The notes under the pieces: generated by a model
The model's database searches: none
The model's input: the letters and a program-made list of their open reading frames with translations, nothing else
Told to the model about the DNA's origin: nothing
DNA from: Populus alba
Lineage: Eukaryota > Streptophyta > Magnoliopsida > Malpighiales > Salicaceae
Assembly: GCF_005239225.2 (NCBI RefSeq)
Contig: NC_133300.1
Location: 7,345,875-7,409,874, forward strand
Direction: 5' to 3'
DNA length: 64,000 nt
Translations under genes and position numbers: made by a program
In this document: piece by piece, positions 1 through 13,300 of the stretch
Layout: every line of letters begins with the position of its first letter
Numbering within the stretch: position 1 is the first letter of the stretch

Positions 1-3000
1 TACTTTATTCTCCACAAGATAATATAACGTGATCGTGGTTATAAATACTTTATATTACCAGGTAAACACAAAATTTCATCAAAAAGATTATATAACCACA
101 TGTCCATGCAAGAAAAGGGTAATCTATCATACAATTTACTAATTAAAACATTAAAGCGTAATTTATTCCGATAAGAAACTAGTTTTATGGAAAATATCAA
201 GCCTATATATAATAAATACATTCAAGTCTAGACCAATCCAGTTTAATTTCAAATCCTTTTATAAGTACAAGAACTCCAAGCTGAAACTCAAGCTTTAACT
301 ATTCAGCAATAATCTTGAGAACATTAAATTAAGATGTTTGAAGTGATTACTGGTCAATTGTCAACCAATATGTAAATCCTATGCATTGCTTAACAGCCAC
401 GTCATTTCCATGTTAATATAGACTTTGGAAATTTTAATTTTGTAACGATTTATAACTTCATATATCGATTTGAAAAAAAAATCAACAAACTCAATTGTAA
501 AAATTTATAAAATTCAGCCACTTGATATGTTATTATCTCAAAAAAAAAATATTATAATATATTTTTCTTCTAAAACACATTAAAAAAAAAACATAATTTA
601 TTTATGATCACTTTAATCATAATTGTAAAAAACTATCTAAGATTCAATCCAATAAAGAACTCAAGTAATCAGGTTAGTTTATTTTTATTTTATTTTTTTA
701 ATGAAGAACTAAAACATTATTATCATAATTGACATAAATTTCAAGTTTGATAAGATTTAAACTTGATACATTTTATAATTATGATTTTATCACCTTATGA
801 TGTAAGGTTAAGATGACAATTTTTTTTTACACTTAAGATGTTTTTTTAAATTTCTTTTTTCTTGCTAGAAGAGCTTATGAGATTACATTAAATCCTAATA
901 TTAACCAAAACTTATACTACCCGGAAAAATACTATAGATTGTGAGTGAATCTTTTCTTTTACTAGAAAAAATGTTTTTTATGATTTTATCTTTATTGTCA
1001 AAATACTTAAAACTGGTTATTGAAGGCATTGAAGTCTTTTGACAATACTCATTATTCATTATCAAATTGATTGGAAACAAATGAGTTTTTTTTTTCATTT
1101 CAAAAACACAATAAAATGATCAAAATATTTGTATATCTTCACAATGGTTTTTTTCATTATTATTACGTTAGTTGAGAGAAAATTTAGTATTTTAACAAAT
1201 AAAAAAAATAAAAAATACAGTTAAACAACCAAAATGTTATTAAAAGCAAAAAAAAAACTAGTGTCAAGAGGCTTTTTTGTCCTTTCATAATGGTTTTTTC
1301 GTTATTATCATGTCAAGTAAAGGGCAATCTGGTATTTAATGAATATTAAAAATTAAAGTTATTAGCACGTACGCTTCTTCTGGTGGCCAAAATCCCTTTT
1401 TCATCTTATCTTTGGAAGCGTTGCGATGTCCTCTTGCTTTTGGGGTGCATGTGTTGTCATGGGCACCGCTTTCTTTTTTCTTTCTTTTTTTCCCTTCTTT
1501 TCTCTCTTCTCCCATCAAAATTAGTGTAGACCATGCAAATGTTTAAAATTATCGTCTAATTTATGAGGATTTTAACTTTAGTTCTTTTTCTTTTGCTCTC
1601 TAATTTTTGTTCTTAATCCTATTATAAAAATTTATTTTATTTTCAATTTCATTCTTCAATCTCAATTTAGGATATGTGATTTTTTTTCAATTTGGTCCTC
1701 ATTCTTTTGATTTTTTTTTTGTTCCTTTTGGTCAATTGATTTCTCATTTCAATTTCACCATTCAATCAAAAATTTGTTTTTATTTTTTATTTTAATTTTG
1801 ATCCTCATTCTTTTAATTCTTTTAATTTTTTGCGATCCTTTTGTTAAATTGATTTTTCTTTTCAATTTTACCATTTAATAAAAAAATAAAATTTATTTTT
1901 ATTTAAATTTTGATCATTATTATTTTAATTGCTATTTTTTGTTTTGAATATTTTTGTATAATTAAAAAAAAAATCAATTTCATTCTTTAATATTTTATTA
2001 ACTGAAAGTTGAACTTCATGATTTTTCCAGATAGTGTGCTTATAATCTGATGACCTAGGTCATAAACTTGAAAAGTTAACTCATGTTGATGTAATATATT
2101 TTACTTTTTTTTCTTTTCTGTTGTCATCGTTTGACATTGGTTCTTTTTAAAAAATAGGCTTTGAGATTTTATTTTTTTTTCTCAATTCAATCATCCAATA
2201 TTATGACTTGGACAACGAGTTTGATAAAATAACATGAGTTAGCTTAGTTTTAATTGTCAGGGTTACAGGTTTTTTATGCTTACTCAAGTTAACCCGTGAT
2301 ATTTTTTTAGGTTATTTTTTATCCAATTTTATCATTTCATATTTAATAAGTTGAGAATGGAGCTATATTATTTGTTTTTTAAAAAAAAAATATCAGGTCA
2401 TTATGATCACCAATGTTTTTTATTTTATTCATGTGTTATTGTTACCTATTTTTATATCTAATTAAAAAATATAATCTATAATTAAAATAAAATTAACTTA
2501 TCTAGCTTACGAGTCCGAATCAAAATCATGAATTTTTTTTTCTCTAAAACAAGTTTACATTATCTAACCATTATTTTTATGTAAAAAAAATTATCTGACC
2601 CTGTAGTGAATCACATGTGGCTATTGCCTACTAGCCGCGGAACCCTGATATTGGAAAAAAAGAAGACTTGGTTAGGTATATAGAACGAGGAATCATTGCG
2701 CTACGACCCTACAAAACACCCATCGAAAAAGAGGGAGGAATTAATTAATTAGACAAGACATTTACAATTCAATCACTCTTTTTATGCCGACAGTTTCTCA
2801 CTTTCATTTGTTTTTTTTTTTAATAAAAAAAAAAATCAGAGTTAAGCTATCTATCATTTTGAAGTAGAACAGTTTTCCACCCCTCGAAAAAGATTTATGT
2901 GGGTTCCTCGATGCTTAGAAGAACACTAAAATATCAAAAGCATGGACGAAAAAAAGCATATAAGTATTGTTTAGTGATTGTGAAAATCCAATTCTCTCAT

Positions 3001-3640
3001 ATTGGCTAGGAGACGTCAGAAGCCTCACATCCTTGCATCACTTGTATCTTGTTTTATTTAAAATATATATTTTTATTAAATAATTAAATTGATGAAAATT
3101 TACTTCTAACATTTTACATTTTATTTATTAAGTTTTAAAAATTTATAGTTTGTATCTTATGTCAACCAAAAAAAAAATCAAATCTAACAAAAACTCAAAA
3201 TACAGCATATCACTTCTCTATCATCGATCACTAAAAATCTCTTTTTTTTTTAAATCAATTTCTCCCTCTTTTTAAACCCAAATCAAACAAAAAAACTAGT
3301 GATTATAATCAATTTCTCACATTGGTTTTGTGGTTTAGTGTGGTTATTTCTTCTCGATGGTAGAATCTTACATAAGTTTTATCTAGATCTAGATCCAAAA
3401 CGGCAAAACTCATTTCTACATCTCAATGTAAAATTCAAGATCACTATTATATAGTTTGGTAAAATGGGTTTCACCAATTATTTTTCACAAATTTGGATAT
3501 ATTAAACGATTTCTCATGAAATTTAGCATCACTAGGATGTATGGAGGGGATAAACTAAAGCATGAAAACCAAAAAGGTAATAAAAGAAAATGTAATACGA
3601 AGACAAACGATGGATCGATAGTTTTGGCACTTTTATGAAA
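1..3640. other. AT-rich intergenic DNA, no gene seen
   Basis: No reading frame here looks like a protein and no spliced exon series was found. The sequence is dominated by A and T runs. Positions 1680-1960 hold about three degenerate head-to-tail units of roughly 106-111 bp, anchored by 'cctcattctttt'-type cores near 1694, 1800 and 1911. A slightly more GC-rich patch at 2600-2760 and another at 3700 onward border repeats. Short reading frames in this stretch (for example 901-1098 and 1336-1518, minus) are low-complexity and are not supported. Confidence 0.6.
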
Positions 3641-3752
3641 AATAAATCTTGAGTCTAAGCCCTTATTAAGAAGGTCCAAAGACAAGGCAATAACTTATTG
3701 ATAGATAGGCGGGGCTTGAGTCCATACCTAACATCACAATGCTCGGTATAAT

Positions 3753-4312
3753 GTCAAACCCAAATGACATGGATCTAACTCGCTTCTAGGTCCAACATAT
3801 TTAGGTGTAGCTATAAGCTAAGCCCAAGTGAGCATAGGTCTAGCAAGCTTTCATACTCAACATCTTTAGGCTTGATTGTATGTCAAGCTCAATAAAGCGC
3901 AAGTGTGGCAAGCTGTCAGATCCAACTCTTTGGGCTTAGTTAGGTGTCGAATCCAAGCGAACATTAGTCTAGTAAGCTGCCAGACACATCGCCCTTGGAC
4001 TTGGCACCATGTCGAGCCTAAGTAGGTATGAGCCTAGTGAGTTGCCACATTTAGCGCCCTTGAACTTAGTTATGCGTCTAGCCCCATTAAACATGGGTCT
4101 AGTGAATTGCTAAACCCAACGCCCTTAAGCTTGGCGTGCAGCCAATTCCAATTGAGCATGAGTCTGGCTACCTTTCTGATCCATCAACAATGAGCTTGGC
4201 TACATGCTAGGTTCAATTTGGCATGGGTATGACGTGGTGTCAAACTTGACACCTTTAGGCTTGGGTTTGGTTTACTACCATTCCTATTGACTATGGGTTT
4301 AGTAATCTGCCA
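3753..4312. repeat. Minisatellite, ~65-bp unit, about 8.5 diverged copies
   Basis: Successive units begin near 3753, 3816, 3882, 3946, 4011, 4076, 4141, 4206 and 4271. Each carries the same order of short words: a gtcaag/gtcgag start, then 'cccaa', 'gcatgggtctag', 'gagctgcca', 'cccaacgcccttg' and 'gcttggc'. Units differ at many positions, so the array is old. It lies directly upstream of a TATA-bearing LTR-like fragment, and internal tandem repeats in an LTR U3 region are a plausible origin. Confidence 0.8.
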
Positions 4313-4379
4313 AGCACGAAGGGCTAAAAGCTAGAGATTATTATAGGCCTCATGTTAGGCCATAAAGCTCCATTTGCTT

Positions 4380-4810
4380 ATTCTTATGACTTTTAACATA
4401 AAATGTTAGTGTCTCAAATATTTTTTCCCCATCCCCCATTAATGGTTATGTCAAGGATATTTATCTCTCATTAATACATGTGTAAGATATCTTTGTCTCT
4501 CATTCATGCTTGTGTAAGGGATATTTATTCCTCATTAATGTTATTATAATAAAGTACACTTCAATCCATCCACTCAAACAAAAAGACAAGATTTATAGGC
4601 TATAAATACCTCATGAATCATCTAGGGAAGAGGTTCATAGTCTTTATTCTCAACAAAAATACCTTCTCAATGTTAGAACATTTTATCGCATCAAAACTAA
4701 TAACAAACACTTTTATTTTTAAGAATAACTGTTCATTCTCTCATTTATTGTAACCATTTGTTTAAAGGTCACCGACTTTATCATCTGAGGGTTTTCAAAT
4801 CCCACAAAAG
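4380..4810 (+). mobile_element. LTR-type promoter fragment (gypsy-like), degenerate
   Basis: A TATA box in the context 'ggctataaatacc' (4598-4610) is followed by a pyrimidine-rich stretch and a 'gggttttcaaatccc' block near 4788. A related segment at 18893-19215 has the same TATA context (19047-19058) and similar sequence just downstream, so this is a dispersed family. Neither copy is next to a gene. The layout resembles the R-U5 part of a plant LTR. The superfamily is a guess because no internal coding sequence remains. Confidence 0.45.
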
Positions 4811-6262
4811 GTGTTGGGTTCTCGAATATCATACATGCAATGGAAACAATAAAACAAAATTATCTAAGAGTTTTAGGATCCTGTTAGACAGATCTAGAGT
4901 TATTAAGAGATTTATTACCTGAAGATATGATCTTCTTGGGCTTTAAATAATTCTTTAAAAATTGAGTTGTGGCAAACTACAAGTCGTCCAATTATTTAGC
5001 ATCCAACAAAAATTCACACAAACCACCAGTGAGATATCTTTTAAATCCTTATTTAGCACACAGGAATTGTTATGCCTAAAATGCTAGCTCTTTATCCTAT
5101 GACTTTCATAATTTTTTGTCTAATAGAAAACTTTATAAAAAAATAAGAGACGTAACCTTATATTTATAAGGAATCCTAAAAACTCTATAAATGACAAAAT
5201 ATCTATTTGCCCCTTAAATGATATCCATATATTATTTAAGGATAATTTTAGAAATTTAATCAATCAAGTCCCTACTTAATTATTATAGAACTAGAATTAT
5301 AATCACTGAATTAAATACACTATAGTGCTTAATTTCTAAAATTATTTTCAATCAAGTCACACATGGTCCACCAAATATTAGGAATGTCATAAGTGATTTG
5401 ACTTAAAATTTTAGTGACTGATTTCTCGGTGTAATTATTATCTATTTATCAATAATGTTTTGATTTAGACATTTTAACATGGAGTGTGTCTGCCATCTCA
5501 AATTATATTTGTTTGCAACATTATAATCATTGATCCTTTGAATAAGATTTAAAACTCTTTTCAAATCTCATTCTACCTTACGTAAGGATTTAACAATCAA
5601 TTCTATTTGAGAACATATTGAACATTTTCTCTAATTCACCTAACGTGGTGAATCATATTTTGATCACTCAAATACCTTCATATAGTTTATGTTATATCCA
5701 ATGTCTGCTCATTTGTTACCTCTACCAAAATAATGTGTAACAGAACCAAAACACGGTACTCTCTATATAAGATAACATAGTAATCTCAAGTCTAACGATT
5801 AATTACACAATCATCACGCGAGCCTTTCCAAAAACACGAGTGATATCTCCATATGAAGTTCTCATACAGGTCAATTCAGTGTGCATGTCTTATGACAAGC
5901 ACCTACATATTAGTTCTATGTATCTCTTATACCTGAACTTATGAAAACAACTGCTTCATTTCATAAAGGAAAGAATATAAGATGCACTAGTACCTACGAC
6001 TCTAATAAATATCTAGTATTTAAGAGAGCATCGAGCAGAAACATTTTAGGACCAATGCTTTGATGCAATAAGAATCTTATAATTATAACAACTTTATAAT
6101 TTTTTTTGCAAAGTAATTTTTTCTCATGGACTTCATCTTTACTCTAGATTCATATATCAAATATTAGATTTATTACTCAAATATTATATGAATATTACAG
6201 ATAAATTAAGTCTTTATTGATAATAAATATATATTTACATTAATATAATAATATTACGTGCA
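4811..6262 (-). mobile_element. Probable solo LTR of a copia-type element (~1.45 kb)
   Basis: The block starts 'tgttggg' and ends near 'gtgca', compatible with TG...CA termini. On the minus strand it has a TATA box in the context 'cttataaatataagg' (around 5160-5175), which is a good LTR promoter. About 870 bp of it (roughly 5390-6260) aligns in the same orientation with 46440-47320, which lies upstream of the copia gag remnant at 44317 on the minus strand. That placement identifies it as an LTR of the same or a sister family. No target-site duplication could be confirmed, so the exact ends are provisional. Confidence 0.55.
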
Positions 6263-6389
6263 ACCAATTGAATGGCCACATAACATTTTAAACTAGCAAA
6301 AGGGGATTGTTTTTGTAGGTTATAAGCTTTCTACATCAAGCTACAAGTTTTATAAACAATAAAGTATAGACTACATTCAAGTTAATTTC

Positions 6390-6557
6390 AGGAGCATAAC
6401 TCAACTAGTCAGGCCTTGAATTTTCTCCCTAAAGGTCACTAGTTCGAGTCTTACAAACCTCAAGGTCACTGGAGACTTACATGGTCGTTAACTTCAAGGC
6501 CCGTGAGATTAGTCGAAGTGCGCACAAACTAACCCAAACACCCATATTAATCTTAAA
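6390..6557 (+). mobile_element. tRNA-derived SINE, family A, full-length-like
   Basis: The 5' part has a Pol III A-box-like stretch ('taactcaactagtcaggcc') and a B-box-like stretch ('agttcgagtct', about 6450). The body ends in 'gcgcacaaactaac' and 'aaacaccc', followed by an A-run of about 15 bases. Two degraded relatives occur at 35530-35640 (plus) and 61535-61680 (minus). The 3' half also resembles the two family B SINEs at 16.6 and 19.9 kb. No convincing target-site duplication was seen here. Confidence 0.75.
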
Positions 6558-7954
6558 AAAAAAAAAAAAGGAATAAACTATCCATCTAGAATATTTAATT
6601 AACTCATAATCTAACAGCTGAAAAAACCATTACTGAGCACTTTAGATTTTAAAACATCATTAACAAAGAAAATCAAAGCACTGGAAGCAAACGATGTTGA
6701 GAGGGCCATAGAATCTCATGATAACAGATTTATTATTCACAATCTTATTTCGAACAGGTTCGGGTCTTGCAGAGATGGAGTTGAACCATACCAACATTAT
6801 GTCAAACATTACTTCCTTCCTTCCACTTGTGCAGCAAAAACAAGCAGCGGTTGTTGCTACAGGGAACATCTAAATCTTCTTCTCTTTTGTCCAATTCGTT
6901 CCCCTCTTAAATGATTATTTGTTAAGAAGACTACCTCTTTCCCTTCCTTTGATTAATGGCTGCCATAAAAGTTAAACTCATCATTTTGTGAATCTATGAA
7001 TGTGTTTTTGTAATACTATAAGCTTAAAGTAACGGTGTCAGATTACAAGGTCCAGACCCACAGTTTGAATTTATTCATGGTTATGAAAAGATTACTTGAT
7101 GCTCAATTGCCAGTTTGGCTCTAGGAGTACGATCCTTCATTTTTGAATGCCTTGGTCTTCAGCTCAAAATCTTTCATCGGGCTGAGTATATTGTATCATT
7201 CTGGTTTTCAGCTCAAGAACTAGTCTTAGGTGTAAGAAAAATTCCAAGTGACGATCAAGAGTCCCCTACATATCAGGTTCAAAACACAGAAAACCCCACA
7301 CATAAGTTCTTGATTAAGTTCACTCCATCAGGTTCAAAATTCCGAGTGAAGATCAAGAGTCGCCAGTTGCACGCCGCTTGATATCTCCGTCAAGAGTCCT
7401 CGCCATTCAAATCAGTTTTCCATAATTTAACCATAGCAATGCATCATATTCATCATGACGACATATTGCTTGGACCCATTATTGGCTGCATCCTAGTTCC
7501 TTTGGGGTGGAATTTCAACATCGTATCCTCGCCAAAAAAATCTCTAGACATGTATCAAACTTCAAGTTCTGAGACCCAAATGGGAAGAAAGTTAATTAAT
7601 CATACCACTAAGTACCTTGGATTTGAAAATCATGGATGTCGGTAGGGACAACCATGATGATCTCCGACACCATGAGTTGATGAGATTATTTCTTGACAAG
7701 AATAAGGAGTGTAATCCTGCGTAAACAAAAAGAGTGCACTTTTTTAGACGGTCATGATGCACCAACAAATGAACATAAATGGATGCAGAGGAATGAAGGC
7801 CAAGTTCCAAAAGAACTAAGGAGACAAAAAGTCAATTCACCAAGAATTCCATCAAACACGAAATTGAAATTCTTAAGCTACTAAATTTCCGAATCACAAT
7901 CATTTCATAATTCTTCTTCATTGTATTCTGATGCATAGTCTCAATCTAACCAGT
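6558..7954. other. Intergenic, mixed composition, no supported gene
   Basis: This interval is less AT-rich than its flanks and contains several 60-90 codon frames on both strands (for example 7115-7381 plus and 7592-7810 minus). None shows a recognisable domain, and no splice-linked series could be built. Near 7225-7360 a short direct repeat around 'aattcc.agtga.gatcaagagtc' occurs twice. It could be a decayed gene or the 3' flank of the exon at 7955-8068. Confidence 0.4.
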
Positions 7955-8068
7955 CTAGCATGACAACGACGACGCATCTAGATGATGGTGATGGCTAGAC
8001 ATCTTGCTGTTCTCTTTCCTTCTCTTCATGCTGTATGCATATCCTTTGTCAAACCTCTCAGCTCCGAC
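7955..8068 (-). pseudogene. Possible orphan terminal exon (37 codons), unrecognised
   Basis: On the minus strand a pyrimidine-rich tract ending in a strong acceptor (AG at 8070-8069) is followed by a 37-residue open frame ending at TAG (7957-7955). It starts VGAERFDKGYAYSMKRRK and then has a run of four histidines. The composition looks protein-like: charged, with an aromatic cluster. No upstream exon with a matching donor could be identified between 8069 and 10320, so it may be a leftover of a truncated gene, the last exon of an unseen gene, or chance. I do not recognise the family. Confidence 0.25.
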
Positions 8069-10320
8069 CTACAGAAAGGGGAAAAAGATATAAAGATGAG
8101 GAACATTATTGATTAGCATTTGATTTCCGTGCACCAAGAGATCATATTTTTCGTATGGCACCTTGAAATTGCATGTTCATGTAAAATATAACATTAAGAA
8201 CATGCAGAACCTTAAGGGTAAATATCATCATATATAGCAGGAAAACATGAACTTTCTTTTATAGCATTAAATGTGAGTTAGCCTCCTCTTCATGATAAAG
8301 TTGATAGGGTCTTGTGAGTAGAAAATGAAACTCTCTTTCACATGAACATGTCTGGTAAAAAAATGACACCTCCTAATTTATTTACTTTAGAGACCCTCTT
8401 GTGAGCAGAGCAGCAGATGCAAAAGCATGGAGGGTAGTGTGGAGACAGTGAAAACTGGAATGACAATAGCATTATTGTATTATTTTCTTGTTTTTACAGC
8501 TCTTTAGTAGTTGTTTGGCAGCCTGCCATCTCTTTACAACCTACATAATTGTGTGCTTGGAAACACGATTCAAATTGTGTTTTTTAAAATTTTTAAAAAA
8601 TCTATGTTTTCATGTTGTTTGTTGATGTTAAAAATTGTTAATATATTTTTAAATAAAAAAACACATCAGAACCATTAAATTCTCCAACATACCCTAAATT
8701 GCAAATGGAAAGTGAGTAAGGTGCCACCTGCAGGACCCAGAAATCTAACAAGCATATACTTGTGAGGTTTCGGGACTTACTGAGGAATTTAAATAGGTTA
8801 ATTATAAACTTAGTCCCTGAAGTATATCAAAATTATTTTACTAGTCCATATAGTATCATAAATAGTTACATAGTTTCTTATCTCATGTTCAGTGTCATCC
8901 TGTCATTCTTCTCTAATCAAACCTCACCATCTTCCCTATATCTTTTTTAATTATTATTCTGTTTTTCATTAAAAGCAAAATGAAATAATAACATATATAT
9001 TAAAAAAAATCAGACATTCATATTATATTCATCAGGTTTTTATATCCATATGATTATCTATTATCCAAGTATTATTTATTAGTTGATATAAAATAAAATA
9101 ATAACATGTATATATATATATATATGTAAGAATTATAAATGTTTTGTATATATGCATGTGTGTGTTATGTTAATATTAGAATATGCATATATTATTTTTT
9201 TCACAACCATATAAAGCCAGAGAGTAAGACCAAGCTAGTCCTCGCAATTTTCCAGACCAAGCTAGAAGCAACCACGGCCATCACTTCACAAGCCCAAACA
9301 ACCAGGAAAAAGCCTAAAACATTCACGCCTTCATCACTAAGTTTTCTAACACGTTATTAAAGCTTCGTTTTTTCTTTTCTTTTTTTCAGAATGAGAGATA
9401 TTCGGTTGGTGTTAATGGCCAATATTTTGAAATCATGCGAGGGCCCACAATGAAACTTTGAATTATTAGATATGCTAGGACGACTCACGGGTGGAAGCAC
9501 GGGGGAACCCTCCAATTCCGATGCCGGGATTTCTTTATATTTTTTAAGGTTTCGAGAGGAGAGATGCGAGTGTCAGAGGCTTGCCCTCCTGAACAGCTAT
9601 AATTATAGATCCTCGGCCATTCACAGCATGCCATGTCGAATAGTGCCATGGTGCTCCGGCCGCCCAAGTAACCGACTGAAATAACTTGCCTGTTTGGATT
9701 GAATAATGTTTTTCTCATCACAATTCACAGGTCTTTTACCCACCAATGCTTGAAAACAATGAAGAGATGGCATTCCCTGAATTATTTCAACTTTGCCACC
9801 ATTCAAGTCTTCACCCGGAACTTACTAGAACTTTCTCTAGAGCAAACAGTGTTTAAGTTGATGCCAAATCCATGGCAACAAATGCATGGAACTCTGATTC
9901 AAAAGCAATGCGAAAGCTCCTCAAATAATGAGATACCGATGTTACAGATCAGTTCGATTCCAAGTAGACAAACATGTGACTATCTATGGTATAATTACAT
10001 CTTATCTGTTGGTATTTCCTATAATGGAAGGAATGACGGTTGCCCCAAAGAATTTGGATGAACGTAGAAATCTGCTCAAAGAAAGAAGGTAAACTGAAGC
10101 TAAAGATTAGGATCTCTACACTACCCTCCGTACCTTCATGTATAAAAACAATATCCGCTTACAGGTCAAGAAGCGGTGAAGGTAATGGTTTAGTACTTGC
10201 ATCAGCTTTATCATGTGATGCCGTCAAGATCTGCCAAATCATGATGTATTATTACGCACAAAGGCCGGTTGAATTGGGAAAAAAAAAAAAAAAAACTACC
10301 TGTATAGAGCTTGAGTCTTC
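8069..10320. other. Intergenic, with a MITE-like fragment and gene 3' flank
   Basis: Positions 8555-8690 contain a partial, reverse-oriented copy of the abundant short element with gtttgg-type ends. A short TA run lies near 9110-9125. From about 9400 to 10320 the base composition rises. This part is downstream of the minus-strand gene ending at 10321 and probably includes its 3' untranslated region. Frames at 9472-9684, 9699-10061 (120 codons) and 10040-10477 on the plus strand are antisense or flanking frames without recognisable domains. Confidence 0.5.
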
Positions 10321-13300
10321 TCAGCTCAAAACACCAGAGCCTGAATCGCCTTCAACAGGGAGATTCAGGTCAGGTAGCAGAAAGGACGGCTTCGTGCCTT
10401 CATCCTCCTGTAATGGGAAAGAAACATTGTGTGGCAACATTGAATATGTGGAATCACAGGCTACTTTTGTTTCCTGAGGCTGGATTGAAATATCATCTTC
10501 TGATTTAACAGCAGCTGGAAGTACCTCTGGTTTTTGCTGTGATAGAAAATCAAGCTGCAAGGAAAAAACAGAATCACCGTCATCTTCTTGTTGGTGTATT
10601 ACCTATCTAAATCCATAGCCATTCATGGAGCATTAAATACAGAGGAATAAAATAGGCAGAAAATATAACCTCAGTTCATGCTGCAGATTTGTCAAGAAAC
10701 GGGAAAAGGGAAAAGAAAACAGGAAAGAAGCAAACAAAATTAAACATAGCAAAGCAGTTGTGCAATCTCAAGGCCCTGTCTGGGTGACAGAGTATAATTG
10801 TGCATCAAAATTCTCAAAATTAAAGATGACAGATCTTTTATTTCTAGCTCAAAGTTAATAATAAAATGCACTTGAATGATTGCATGCAAAGCGAACAATT
10901 ATTACAGGCTAAATTCACTACTTTGACTATTGCTCCATTTATCCACCTCAAGACTAAAAATTTCAACATACAGGTTATGATGTGGAAATTAAAGAACATA
11001 TAGGATATACCCAAATATGATCACCTTTAAGCCCTACCAGATGCCTTGGACGGGGGACATCCAGACAACCATCAAACATGGATGACCAAGGAATGCAGAA
11101 ATGATTAAATTAAGATTAATAAACACAGAATCACATGTAAAGTTTATATTGAAGGTTAGATAATTTGTGTAAATTTTATATGCAGAGGTTCACTGATTCT
11201 TGTAATTTATTTACATACAAACTGTTTGATCATTTCTGCTTTCCTATAAGAACTACAATACCAGAATCAAGAAAAAATGAGAAACAAATATTAGGATTGT
11301 CAAAAAGAAATCAGTAGTTTCAGCAAAGAGGGAAGGATGTAACATGTCACATGAGCATTTCAATCAGTTCTAAACAGTCACAACTTATTAAGCCAGTCAA
11401 GTACAACACATACAGAAGTACAGAGTGCGTGTTAATTTAGGGATAGCAATATACTTCAAATTGCTACAGAGACAAAAACGACATTTCTGAAACAAAAGTG
11501 AACTTATTAAAGGGAAGAAAAAAACAAGAAATGAGAATGAGTTTGAAAGAAAAATAGGTTCACCTTCATTCTCTTCAATCTTTCATTTGTGGTTCTCTCT
11601 TTCTCTGCAGTCACACGTAAGGTTGCCAATTTCTGATCATGAATGAAGCACACAGTAAATATTAAAATTAACACCAAATAAGTGCCTCACAAAGCCAACA
11701 TGCAGGGGAACAAAGCCAGGTTTCAAAACTAGTAAACTAATGGAACATACGTTTTTCAAACGTCTTCTTTCCTTCAATAGCAAACCCTCCTCCTCTCTAA
11801 GCTCAACTAAATTCTGCCGCAACCAAACAATTTCAAACACCCCATGAGATAGAATTCCAAAATATTATACGTCTATTAGACAAGGCAATGCAAAGGATAA
11901 TTATTCTTTTAATGTCATCATACATCCAGGCAGGATATTACCTGACAGCAGAAGTAATATTGCCACATGCAGAACCACCAACATCAGTTGAATGCTTGCC
12001 TTTAGTTTTTTAAGGGTGATAGAAAAACAACAATAGATGGACAGAAAAGCTGGTTTAAAGCTAACTCAACCACTTGCCAGACTAAGATAGTTTCTAGAAC
12101 CAACTAAAGAGATTCTGAAACACCCATAAAGAAATTGATCAAAACCAATACATGCATCACTTTACATGCAATATAAGAAACTTGTATTACCTTCTTCTTT
12201 CTTGACCTCTTGGTGGTTGGCGTTTCACTTGTAACGGCAACCTGATACATGCACCAAAATGAGACAGCCTTAGTTAACAGACTTAATATTTTGCTGCCAG
12301 CCACTTAATAAATAAAAAATAGAATACGTAAACGATTACAGTTATCTGTACACAAGCATGTACTATGCATGCATACATGATTCAAATCACGTTATTTTCC
12401 GCGTTTCAAGAATATCATCATTCGTGATCATATAAGAAACACTCTTTGCTCGGTTCCCTTTGAAGGGGGGCATGGAAGCGCTACATTCTATTCTATCGGA
12501 ATGCCAGCTACCGTGCATGTCATGTAAAACACAGACATGCAAGCACAGAAACCATTCACATTCAATTCATTGACCCACTCCATGCTTTTCGGTAACAAAC
12601 AAATTTCTCCTAGCGTCTAAAATGCAACACCAAAGGAGGACGATAAAAATAATATATAGTTTTTATTTCTCTGTTTGCTATAAGGGTATGCTAGTTATAC
12701 TATAAGGTTTTTGAGCTAGGAATATAAATATACCAAATACTAAACATAACCCAACAGGTCAGCTTATATATACCATAAATTTGGTTCAATGTGGTCCCCA
12801 CTTCAAGAACAACCAATTTGCCACCCAAAAGCATCACACGAAATTCCTCTTCATTTCAGCCAAAGGATTTTCATTTCGAAAAAGACATTTATTTGACCAA
12901 GAAATTCTTGCCCTTTTTAGACCCCTACCGAACCCTAAGATGACAAAAAAAGAAAGAGAAAAGCTATCAAAACAGCCTGTCACTTGCTACAAAACCCACA
13001 ACCCAATCAACAATTTCAACTCTGTCACAGTTTTAAGCCCAGCTAGATGCATGTCTGTCACGTGAGAAACGAACAAGATTTTTGTTTTAGCGCCCGCAGG
13101 AAGTGGGAAACTGCGGCTACACACACCAAATCATATCTCCAATAAAGTGCGCACAACCACTAACACTATCACACCTATTTCGCCACGAAAACACGCCACC
13201 CATAAAAACAGCCGCGCCTGCTGCCGCTGCCCCCGCCGCCTCCCCTTTCCATGATGACTAAACTGCCCTTCATCGCCATGTCAAATAAAGCACACTCAGT

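Noticed and set aside
7115..7381. 88-codon plus-strand frame with internal 'gatcaagagtc' repeats
   Set aside because: No recognisable family and no ATG context or splice partners; it may be chance or a decayed fragment.
9699..10061. 120-codon plus-strand frame
   Set aside because: Antisense to the probable 3' untranslated region of the coiled-coil gene, with no domain seen.
12420..12500. GC-richer patch in intron 1 of the coiled-coil gene as an extra exon
   Set aside because: The neighbouring exons already join in frame, and the patch has no in-frame AG...GT pair giving an open reading frame.
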